Assembly: GCA_047777345.1 (NCBI GenBank)
Contig: JBKEEJ010000010.1
Location: 49,958 to 113,957, forward strand
DNA: 64,000 bases
Direction of reading: 5' to 3'
From: Anaerocolumna sp047777345
GTDB taxonomy: Bacteria; Bacillota; Clostridia; Lachnospirales; Lachnospiraceae
Below are positions 56,863 to 64,000 of the stretch, in pieces. The translations under genes and the position numbers were made by a program. The notes beneath the pieces were generated by a model. The model had not been told where the DNA came from, made no database searches, and saw nothing but the letters and a program-made list of their open reading frames with translations. Numbering within the stretch: position 1 is the first letter of the stretch; each line of letters begins with the position of its first letter.

Positions 56863-57864
56863 TTATTTCACGACTCCTTTATATTTTCTTTGGGAAGCAA
56901 TACCACTCATAACAACGGTTAAGCCCATGACTGTCTGCTGCCATGTACCTGATGGTACACCTAATAAAGTTAATAAATTAAACAGTGAAGTGATCACGAA
57001 AATTCCTACTAATATTGCAATAGTTAAATTCATATATTTTCCCAGGCTTGAAGCCAATAAGAAGCCGGCAAGAGCGGTAAATATCAATGAAACACTGTTT
57101 AATCCGGTAACAGGCATTACTCTGCTTGCATAACTTTCATTTACCGCACCTGCAATCCCGAGGAAAATACCTCCCAAAATTGCGGAATAAATCAATGTTT
57201 TCTTTACATTAACACCCATCATTTCAGCAACCTTTCGGTTACTTCCCATAGCACGGATATTATATCCGACGCTGGTCTTATTAAAGAACAGGTATGCAGC
57301 TATAAAACCTATAGCTACTATAATCAGATTCCATGGTGTTCTTCCTATATACCTTGCAGTATTGCCAAGAGATACTACCTGCGTACCTTTAGATATCATA
57401 TAGCTGCCATAATACATAGCGATGGCTTCATAAACCATGGCTGCACCCAGTCCAAAAATCCAGGAAGGAATCTTTGTTATTTGAAGAAGAACAGTATTAA
57501 GCAGCAATAATAATACAGATGTTAAAATAGAACCCAGTATTAATCCGAAAGTTCCCATCTTTAAATTAATTGCGAAAATACCACCCACATTACTTGCAAG
57601 AATTAATATTGCCCCTACAGAAAGATCGGTTATCCCTGTTGTAAATACAAAGCATAAGCACAAAGCCAAAAACATAGCTGTTACAGAACTGGTAAAAACA
57701 GATGATAAATTGGATACGGTAAGAAGTTTACCGGATGTTACCGCATTTAATACTATATATGGTACAATTATGATAAGGGCTAAGACAATCCGGCTTACCA
57801 ATAAATTATCAGACAGCTTGCCTTTATCAGCTTTCTTATTTGATTCCTGTATGCTTGTCATCAT
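56863..57864 (-). CDS. Ribose-type (CUT2) sugar ABC transporter permease
   Basis: 333 residues, about 10 helices, RbsC family, motif TTGITDLSVGAILILASNVGG near 75 and RAMGSNRKVAEMMGVNVKK. Second permease of the same system, so the transporter is probably a heterodimer. TAAGGAG precedes the ATG. Confidence 0.9.
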   Translation of the reverse strand: MMTSIQESNKKADKGKLSDNLLVSRIVLALIIIVPYIVLNAVTSGKLLTVSNLSSVFTSSVTAMFLALCLCFVFTTGITDLSVGAILILASNVGGIFAINLKMGTFGLILGSILTSVLLLLLNTVLLQITKIPSWIFGLGAAMVYEAIAMYYGSYMISKGTQVVSLGNTARYIGRTPWNLIIVAIGFIAAYLFFNKTSVGYNIRAMGSNRKVAEMMGVNVKKTLIYSAILGGIFLGIAGAVNESYASRVMPVTGLNSVSLIFTALAGFLLASSLGKYMNLTIAILVGIFVITSLFNLLTLLGVPSGTWQQTVMGLTVVMSGIASQRKYKGVVK

Positions 57865-57953
57865 TCATACTCCTTAACGTAGTGAAACTGGTATGTCACT
57901 TTTTATTTACCAATTTTCAATGGACAATTGAAGCAACGTCCTATTGAAAAGAT

Positions 57954-58000
57954 GGGGGATTGCCATCATCAATCCAAAATAATATCAGCAGCAATCTCCC
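57954..58000 (-). promoter_or_regulatory. Hairpin between CUT2 binding-protein and permease genes
   Basis: Plus-strand arms GGGGGATTGC (57954-57963) and GCAATCTCCC (57991-58000) pair over 10 bp with one mismatch and a 27-nt loop. Same position as the hairpins in the three CUT1 operons. Confidence 0.65.
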
Positions 58001-58007
58001 AGACTTT

Positions 58008-59267
58008 TTATTCTATACCTACAGCCTTTAACTCATCAGCTGAAATTAAACCTTCTTTTTCCTTCTGTTTCAGGCGGGATTCAACGGTGTAGTTTGCAAG
58101 TACATCTTCATAATCCTTTAATGATACATTTTCATTCCATTCTACAACAAACTGCTTCAGTTCATCACCGGAGAACGGCTGAGACTTAATCCAGAATTTA
58201 TCATACAAATCAACCATTTCAGAAGGCAATGCCATAACGGGTGCTACAAGTACAGGTGCTTTTCCGTCTGCATCCTTAAGTTCATGTCCAAGAAGGGCAT
58301 TAACAAGTAATGTTGTTGCAAAGTCAACATTAATCCAGTGAGCACCGTTTGCTGCTGTTACAGTACCATCTTTCAAACCGGTTAAAATATCAGGATCCAA
58401 ATCTGTTGCAAAGAACTTTACATTTACTTCAGGATGCTGTGCTATTGCCTGAAGTGTACCACTGCCAAAATCACCGTTGGATGCATATACGCAATCAGCT
58501 TCAGGATGAGCAGTCAAAAGGTCATTTGCCTTTGCAGTTGCATCTGACAGGTTATTACATTCCCAACCTATATCAAGAACTTCTCCGCCGGCTGCTTCAA
58601 ACTCTTCCTTAAATCCGTTGGTTCTTGCGCTGTGTGTAGGGTCTGTCATCTTACCTGTAATAACCAGGGCTTTCTTCAATCCCAGGGAAGCAGCATACTT
58701 GCCTATATTCTGACCTGTTCCGTAGTCTTTTGTTGCTACAACACCTTTGAAGTAAGGATTAGCCTTTAATATTTCCAGGTTCTCGTCAGAAGGCATATGA
58801 TCGTAGCAGACAAACGGAACCTTTGCTTCCTGGCATTTCTCGGAAACTACAGGGAATAATGTTTCGGAAATACCAAAGAATACAATACCATCAACACCTG
58901 CAGAAATCATATTATCAATATTCTGAACTGTTTTTTCTACTTTACCTTCATCATTAACTATCATGGTTTCAATACCAAGAGCTTTACATGTTTCAGCGAA
59001 ACCATTTTCCAGAATATCAACAGAATAAATACCTTTGTAGAAATTGTTTAATCCAAGCTTAAGATCACTTACGCTCTTTCCGTTTCCGGTATCTTCCTGA
59101 GCCTGATCTCCATTATTGCCCGAATTATCTGTTGTATTATTGTTTGTTGTGTTGTTATTGTTTGTTGTGTTGTTATCGTTTGAGCTTTTGTCTTTTCCAC
59201 CGCATGCTACAAATGACATGCAAATAACCATAAATATAGCTACTAATTTTACAATTTTCCTAGACAT
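58008..59267 (-). CDS. CUT2 sugar-binding lipoprotein (periplasmic-binding-protein type 1)
   Basis: 419 residues from the ATG at 59267 (GGAGGTAAATTCA before it; an upstream frame opening at 59333 lacks one). Signal MSRKIVKLVAIFMVICMS with lipobox FVAC, an Asn/Thr low-complexity linker encoded by short direct DNA repeats, then the type 1 fold (GKSVSDLKLGLNNFYKGIY; MISAGVDGIVFFGISETLF; DCVYASNGDFGSG). Binds a sugar or glycoside for the adjacent CUT2 system. Confidence 0.9.
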   Translation of the reverse strand: MSRKIVKLVAIFMVICMSFVACGGKDKSSNDNNTTNNNNTTNNNTTDNSGNNGDQAQEDTGNGKSVSDLKLGLNNFYKGIYSVDILENGFAETCKALGIETMIVNDEGKVEKTVQNIDNMISAGVDGIVFFGISETLFPVVSEKCQEAKVPFVCYDHMPSDENLEILKANPYFKGVVATKDYGTGQNIGKYAASLGLKKALVITGKMTDPTHSARTNGFKEEFEAAGGEVLDIGWECNNLSDATAKANDLLTAHPEADCVYASNGDFGSGTLQAIAQHPEVNVKFFATDLDPDILTGLKDGTVTAANGAHWINVDFATTLLVNALLGHELKDADGKAPVLVAPVMALPSEMVDLYDKFWIKSQPFSGDELKQFVVEWNENVSLKDYEDVLANYTVESRLKQKEKEGLISADELKAVGIE

Positions 59268-59418
59268 TGAATTTACCTCCTTAGTTATTGTTAAATGTGC
59301 CTTAAAACTAAACCTTATAATCTGCTCAATCATCCTTCCTTCTGTTTTTTTTATATTTTAAGTAGGTTTTTATATTTATACTCCCACCCACGAACTAACT
59401 TTATGAAATATTTTTAAT

Positions 59419-61476
59419 TCATATATATATCTTTCCCTTAATCAAATCTTTTAATGAACTGCTGGTTCCCAAATACATATCATATGTCATATGCTCCAGT
59501 TCCCATCCGTTTGTCATTTCATTAAACCACATAAGCTGTTCGACCGGAACTTTTATGGTTACTGTCTTTGTTTCTCCTGGCTCTAATGCAACCCTTTTAA
59601 AACCTTTCAGCACTTTCTGCGGCCTTGGAATTTTTGATTTGGAAAATCCTACGTAAAGCTGGATCACCTCTTCACCTTCCCGGCTTCCTATATTATTCAC
59701 ATCACATTTAGCTTCTATGCATTTGTCAATTTTCTTGAATTTTACATTATTCACCATGAATTTTGTATAAGACAGGCCAAATCCATAAGGATATGCCGGT
59801 TCTTTATTCTCGATATCCAATTTTGTATATCCATGATAGTATTCATATTTTTGGTAATCTGTTATCCATTTTACTTTAGGAAGATCTGCTTCTGTTTTAG
59901 GTATAACGAAAGGCAGCTTACCGCTGGGATTGATATCACCGAATAAAATCTGTCCTAAAGCTGTTCCGCCTTCCATTCCCGGGTAATACGCCATTAAAAT
60001 AGCATTTACATAATCCTTCCATTCCTCCATCATAATCATGCTGCCGCCTATCAAAACAACTGCAGAATTTGGATTTATGGGTCCCACTTCTTTTATAAGC
60101 CTTACATCCTCCGATTTAAGTCCTAAAGAATTGATTCTGTCTCCACCAACTGAATCCATAAAACCGACCTGGGTATATTGTATATACTCCCCTTCATCGT
60201 TATGGTCGTATCCCACAACAAATATTACATAATCCGCATTCTGCGCCAATGTTTTGGCATGCTCTATATCATATCCGTCATTGAATATCACTTTCTTATT
60301 GCCTGCGGCCTTAGCAATTCCCTGTAAAGGCGTGACAACATATGGCGGGTATACTCTTCCCGAACCAAGATCTCCTAAGTTTTCCTGATTGGCAAGTTTT
60401 CCAAGTATTACAATTGTTTCAACCTTATCTCTGTTTATCGGAAGTACATTATTTTCATTTTTTAACAAAGTAATCCCTTTTTGAGCGGATTCCAATGCCA
60501 ATGATATATGCTCATCACAGCCGACCAAATCCATAGAATAGGTTTTTTGATCTGCCTCTGTAAATGCAAGTAATGTACGTATAATTCTGATTGCAGCTTC
60601 GTCTATATATTCTTCCGGAACTTTTCCTTCCTTAACTGCTTCAACCAGTCTGCTGCCATAATAGTTTGTTTCACACATTTCTATATCCTGACCGCTGTTT
60701 GCCGCTTCTACTGTATCTGTTATTCCCCAGGCAAAATCAGTCATGGTAAATCCGTCAAAATCCCATTCACCCTTTAACAAATCTTTAATGAGGTACTTAT
60801 TCTGACCGCAATGGGTGCCCTTATAGAGATTATATGATGTCATTACCGCAGCAGCCCCGTTGTCAATACACTCCTTAAAATGGGGCATAAACACTTCTCG
60901 TTCTGTTCTTTTATCACAATCAATATTTACTCTAAACCTTGAATTCTCCATTGAATTGAATGCAAAGTGCTTTATACAGGGGATGACATTTTCTTTAAGT
61001 ACGCCCTTTACAATTGCTGAACCCATTTGCCCCAGATGAAATGTATCTTCCCCATACGTTTCCTGGCTTCTTCCCCAACCGGGATGATAAAGGAGATTAA
61101 TGCAAATGCCTGCAAACAGATTACCTCCGAATGCTCTGACTTCCCTTCCTATGGCCTGTCCAATTCTTTCTTCCAGTTCAGTATCGAAGCTTGCTCCTCT
61201 GAGCATGGGAGTAGGAAAAGCAGTGCTTCTTCCGGTACCGCATACTACACCTCTCGGGCCGTCACAAAAAAGCATTTGCGGGATGCCTTTATCTTTAAGG
61301 CCTCCAGCAGGATATGGGATATAGTTATAATGTTTTTCACCATCAAAATCATATAATATTTCTGACATGGGTACTAATCCGCTCATTAGGGATACCTTTT
61401 CTTCCAATGTCATCTGCTCAACTAGTTTTTTTGCTTTGGCGGTATAACCTAATCTGTATTTTTTGTCGATTCCCAA
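59419..61476 (-). CDS. Glycoside hydrolase family 3 enzyme (beta-glucosidase-like), copy 2
   Basis: 685 residues, no signal peptide, cytoplasmic. Same three-domain architecture as copy 1 with clear sequence similarity: LFCDGPRGVV, PGWGRSQETYGEDTF, KHFAFNSMENSRF, nucleophile GFTMTDFAWG (Asp 247), C-terminal YYPGMEGGTALG and a fibronectin-III-like end. The start is TTG at 61476, seven bases after AGGAGG; no nearby ATG fits as well. Second gene of the operon, 13 bp after the AraC-type regulator. Confidence 0.92.
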   Translation of the reverse strand: MGIDKKYRLGYTAKAKKLVEQMTLEEKVSLMSGLVPMSEILYDFDGEKHYNYIPYPAGGLKDKGIPQMLFCDGPRGVVCGTGRSTAFPTPMLRGASFDTELEERIGQAIGREVRAFGGNLFAGICINLLYHPGWGRSQETYGEDTFHLGQMGSAIVKGVLKENVIPCIKHFAFNSMENSRFRVNIDCDKRTEREVFMPHFKECIDNGAAAVMTSYNLYKGTHCGQNKYLIKDLLKGEWDFDGFTMTDFAWGITDTVEAANSGQDIEMCETNYYGSRLVEAVKEGKVPEEYIDEAAIRIIRTLLAFTEADQKTYSMDLVGCDEHISLALESAQKGITLLKNENNVLPINRDKVETIVILGKLANQENLGDLGSGRVYPPYVVTPLQGIAKAAGNKKVIFNDGYDIEHAKTLAQNADYVIFVVGYDHNDEGEYIQYTQVGFMDSVGGDRINSLGLKSEDVRLIKEVGPINPNSAVVLIGGSMIMMEEWKDYVNAILMAYYPGMEGGTALGQILFGDINPSGKLPFVIPKTEADLPKVKWITDYQKYEYYHGYTKLDIENKEPAYPYGFGLSYTKFMVNNVKFKKIDKCIEAKCDVNNIGSREGEEVIQLYVGFSKSKIPRPQKVLKGFKRVALEPGETKTVTIKVPVEQLMWFNEMTNGWELEHMTYDMYLGTSSSLKDLIKGKIYI

Positions 61477-61489
61477 TCCCGGGCCTCCT

Positions 61490-62425
61490 TCATATTTCCG
61501 TATATCTTCTTAGCAAACTGATTGCTTCAGCCTTACTGAAATCAAGATAACCCTGCACTTCATTTATTCTGGTTGCTTTATTATCTTTGGGATTTCTGTT
61601 TCTATAGGCCAGGGGTGTTATTCCATACCTCTTCTTAAACAAGCGGTAAAATGTATTGTCATTGCAAAACCCACATTCAGAAGCAATGGTAGAGTTATCC
61701 TTATCAGTATACGAAAGCAAATAAATAGCATGACTCAATCTTGTTGCATCAATAAGCTCTTTGGGTGTCATATCAATTCTTGATTTCAGGAACCGATATA
61801 AGCTCTTTTCACTCATACCAATAGTTTTACATAGCTCTTCGGTTAAATTATCAGATGTAATATTATTTTCAATAAACTGTATAATCTTTAATATGTCATC
61901 AGAATCTGATACTTGAACCGTATCACTGCCATACTGAATTATGTCGTAAGGGATGTAATCAAACAAATCGGATATAAGAACAAGTATCAAACCTTTAATT
62001 CTTAGATTACTTGTATATTTTTTTGACCCATATTCAATTCCAACTTTGGCTAATTGCTTTCTGAAATGATCATAAGGTCTTTTGGGTTTTATAGTCTCTC
62101 CGGCACTGTTCAGATAAAAATAATATGATTGCTTTTTATCGTCTCTTAAATTAAAGAATTCATTTTTAATTTGAACAATCAAGCATATATTATCCTCATT
62201 GCCGCACCTGTATCCGTGAATTTCCTTGCTGTTAACAAGTACGATATCTCCTTCTTTAAGGAGATAGTTTTCCGCCAGAAAAGACAGTATAAGTTCACCT
62301 TTAATAACCATTATTAGCTCATAATCATAATGCCAATGATAATCTGAATGATCGATCGAAGTTATTATGATTTTAGCTGGATTTTCTTTATGGTGCTCGA
62401 TGGTTTCAAAAATGTATGAATTCAT
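61490..62425 (-). CDS. AraC-family transcriptional regulator
   Basis: 311 residues. N-terminal cupin-like sensing domain (HYDYELIMVIKGELILSFL, YLLKEGDIVLVNSKEIHGY) and C-terminal double helix-turn-helix (TIGMSEKSLYRFLKSRIDMT, then IASECGFCNDNTFYRLFKKRYG). First gene of the GH3/CUT2 operon; probably activates it when the sugar is present. AAAGGAG precedes the ATG. A TATAAT box lies about 30 bp upstream on the minus strand (near 62450), but no good -35 was found, as expected for an activated promoter. Confidence 0.88.
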   Translation of the reverse strand: MNSYIFETIEHHKENPAKIIITSIDHSDYHWHYDYELIMVIKGELILSFLAENYLLKEGDIVLVNSKEIHGYRCGNEDNICLIVQIKNEFFNLRDDKKQSYYFYLNSAGETIKPKRPYDHFRKQLAKVGIEYGSKKYTSNLRIKGLILVLISDLFDYIPYDIIQYGSDTVQVSDSDDILKIIQFIENNITSDNLTEELCKTIGMSEKSLYRFLKSRIDMTPKELIDATRLSHAIYLLSYTDKDNSTIASECGFCNDNTFYRLFKKRYGITPLAYRNRNPKDNKATRINEVQGYLDFSKAEAISLLRRYTEI

Positions 62426-63009
62426 TTACATCTCCTTTGGCTTTAATGATATTATAGCCTAGTTTCTTTTCAGTTTTATAACACTTTGGATAATCCATTA
62501 TACCATTTTAGGACAAAATTAGACGTTTTTTATAAGACACAGGGATACAGTTCTGCTTTAAAAAAAGCAAAATAAACAATTTTTTATGTCTAAATAATAT
62601 GCAAATTAGATAAAAATTAAACATTTTTGATATTCTTAATTCACAACCACCATAAGCATGAACCCCAATATCAAATCCGGACCGATATTTATCGCATTAA
62701 ATTAATAGAAGAGAACACAGTCTACAATAGAAATGATAAGGAACAGACAGGCTCTTATAATCACCTGAAAATAGAAATTGTTTCATAAATTTTTTATTCC
62801 ATGAAAAATCCGGAAAAACTTCTATTAAAATAAAATGGCTCTATATCCAGTAATGAAGCATGATTTAAATCATAATACCCCATTGTCTGATAAAGAGCTA
62901 TTGCACAAAAACAAATTGCTACTAAATCATATAACAGCTAATCAATTCCGGCACTCCTGTTTGGGCCGTTTTAATCCTCTATTTCTTCCATTTTACAATT
63001 CCAATATAG
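62426..63009. other. Intergenic region with probable gene remains
   Basis: The left half holds the AraC operon promoter. The right half (about 62820-63009) has open stretches in shifting frames, such as the short plus-strand frame at 62835, whose end FYNSNIANI resembles the segment before the surface-repeat fragment. No intact gene. Confidence 0.4.
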
Positions 63010-63438
63010 CAAATATACATCTTTAAAGGCGACTGTTCCACCAATATAGTTTCTGTCATTATACCAAAACAGGTAACAAATTTTAAAGCTAAATATAATA
63101 CGGCAAAAGGGACCATAACCTTCAGCAATACGAATGGTCGTACTATTCAAATGAGAAAGAAAGGAAGCACAAGCTGGACTACGGTGAATACCGGCACATT
63201 ACAGCAGCAAATAAGCAGCTATTATTCCAACGGAGTACAGCTTTATTTTCGTTTAGCTCCTGTCAATGGTTCCGGTACAAATGCCGGTTTACGACCAAGT
63301 AAGGAAGTATCCGTTACCATTCCAAAAAAGACAGCTGCGCCCACAATAAGCATAGATGGTTCCAGATTCAGTATTTCCTTTAGTAACGGTTATGTTATTG
63401 ATACGGGATGTAAGTTGACAATACTAAATGCTGATTAA
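63010..63438 (+). pseudogene. C-terminal remnant of a surface-repeat protein
   Basis: Open frame without start, ending in TAA. Reads FKGDCSTNIVSVIIPKQ, then TAKGTITFSNTNGRTIQMRK, GSTSWTTVNTGTL, GVQLYFRLAPVNGSG and PSKEVSVTIPKKTAAP. The order of motifs parallels the next gene (FKGNSTNTVKSVVLP ... LNFTNADEYDYFEW ... YTWHTVSL), so both carry the same repeat domain, probably a beta-sandwich of an extracellular protein. The upstream part is lost by frameshift. Confidence 0.6.
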
Positions 63439-63472
63439 GCTTAAGTTCAAAAATGAGTAGAAGGAGATACTT

Positions 63473-64000
63473 ATGAAAAAAATAAAACAGCTTGTGCTTC
63501 CCGGCTTCAAAGTAATGATATTTTCATTATTGTTACTGATGCTGCTGCCGGAAAGAAAGGTAAGCGCTGCAACAGCAGTTGAGATTGGCACAATAAATTA
63601 TGAAACGTTAACTATTCAAGTTTATGACAACGGCAACTCCACCGTTTATTATTCCCTGGATGCAGATACATGGTATGAGGTTGAGGGGGAATATATCAGT
63701 GCATCCAAATCCTACTACCTTATGGACATATCCTGGGTTAGCACATCTTCCGATGTGGCACTCTATTTTAAGGGTAATAGTACAAACACTGTCAAATCCG
63801 TCGTACTGCCAAACGGGATACTTCATTAAAGGTTACCTATAATAAAGCAGATGAGGATTTAAACTTTACAAATGCAGATGAGTATGACTATTTTGAATGG
63901 GAGAAAATCTTCAGATTACACTTGGCATACCGTAAGTCTTGATAAAGACTCCAGCAGCTACAGAGCTTTTTGAGCTCCATAGAGGACTTTAAAATGAAAG
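63473..64000 (+). pseudogene. Secreted repeat-domain protein, broken by several frameshifts, runs off the window
   Basis: Starts well: GAAGGAGATACTT then ATG, signal peptide MKKIKQLVLPGFKVMIFSLL ending near VSAAT, then a beta-rich domain to KSVVLP, where the frame closes at 63829. Continuing in other frames restores the homologous sequence: TSLKVTYNKADEDLNFTNAD, then after another shift SSDYTWHTVSLDKDSSS, then FLSSIEDFKMK. At least three frame changes within 200 bp show decay rather than one reading error. Likely a former cell-surface protein. Confidence 0.65.

Overview
The window looks like a chromosomal segment of a low-GC, spore-forming, plant-polysaccharide-degrading Clostridia of the Lachnospiraceae type. 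The grounds are the AT-rich sequence with strong AGGAGG-type ribosome binding sites, a clostridial cluster XIVa-like 16S gene, a yyaC spore-protease gene, and many carbohydrate ABC transporters paired with intracellular glycosidases. This assignment is inferred from reading alone; no database was searched.

Layout. 1-4.5 kb: an operon on the minus strand for a CUT1 sugar transporter and sucrose phosphorylase (cut by the left edge), under a promoter whose -35 box lies inside a perfect 30-bp palindrome. 4.8-10 kb: tRNA-Ala(GGC), a frameshifted DUF3800 gene, a flavodoxin, a two-gene ABC exporter and an anchored secreted nuclease with an Excalibur-like tail. 10-13.5 kb: ABC-2 exporter + LytTR regulator + DUF3021-like membrane protein. 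14-18.6 kb: a second CUT1 transporter with its LacI regulator. 19-24 kb: thymidine kinase, mnmA, a GNAT remnant, an Fpg-like protein lacking the catalytic Pro2, a MITE-like element and a GH26 beta-mannanase. 24-29.8 kb: an rRNA operon in the order 16S-5S-tRNA-Ala-23S-tRNA-Asn-tRNA-Cys, with a consensus promoter and a 16S processing stem. 29.8-35.4 kb: an Eda-VOC fusion, then a CvpA / DUF5711-like / LysM membrane-protein cluster divergent from yyaC. 35.4-36.9 kb: an ISL3-family insertion sequence with a frameshifted transposase. 37-47.2 kb: a coiled-coil membrane protein, a YvyF-like zinc protein and a maltodextrin operon (malEFG, alpha-amylase lipoprotein, debranching enzyme) with two identical LacI-type operators. 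47.5-52.1 kb: an accessory region with a zinc-ribbon membrane protein, a 246-bp tandem duplication, an interspersed hairpin family, an orphan TnsD-like C-terminal protein and an Rrf2 regulator. 52.3-62.4 kb: an AraC-controlled operon with a ribose-type (CUT2) transporter flanked by two GH3 glycosidases. 62.8-64 kb: degenerate surface-repeat protein genes running off the right edge.

How the genes work together. Four carbohydrate uptake systems each pair a lipoprotein solute-binding protein and permeases with cytoplasmic or surface glycosidases. In all four, an inverted repeat lies between the binding-protein gene and the first permease gene, which suggests a shared device for making binding protein in excess over membrane subunits. 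The three CUT1 operons encode no ATPase, so they probably share an MsmK-type ATPase encoded elsewhere. The most unusual features are the LysM protein with a degenerate MPN (JAMM) domain, the TnsD-like orphan in a repeat-rich region, the rRNA gene order and the Fpg homologue without Pro2.
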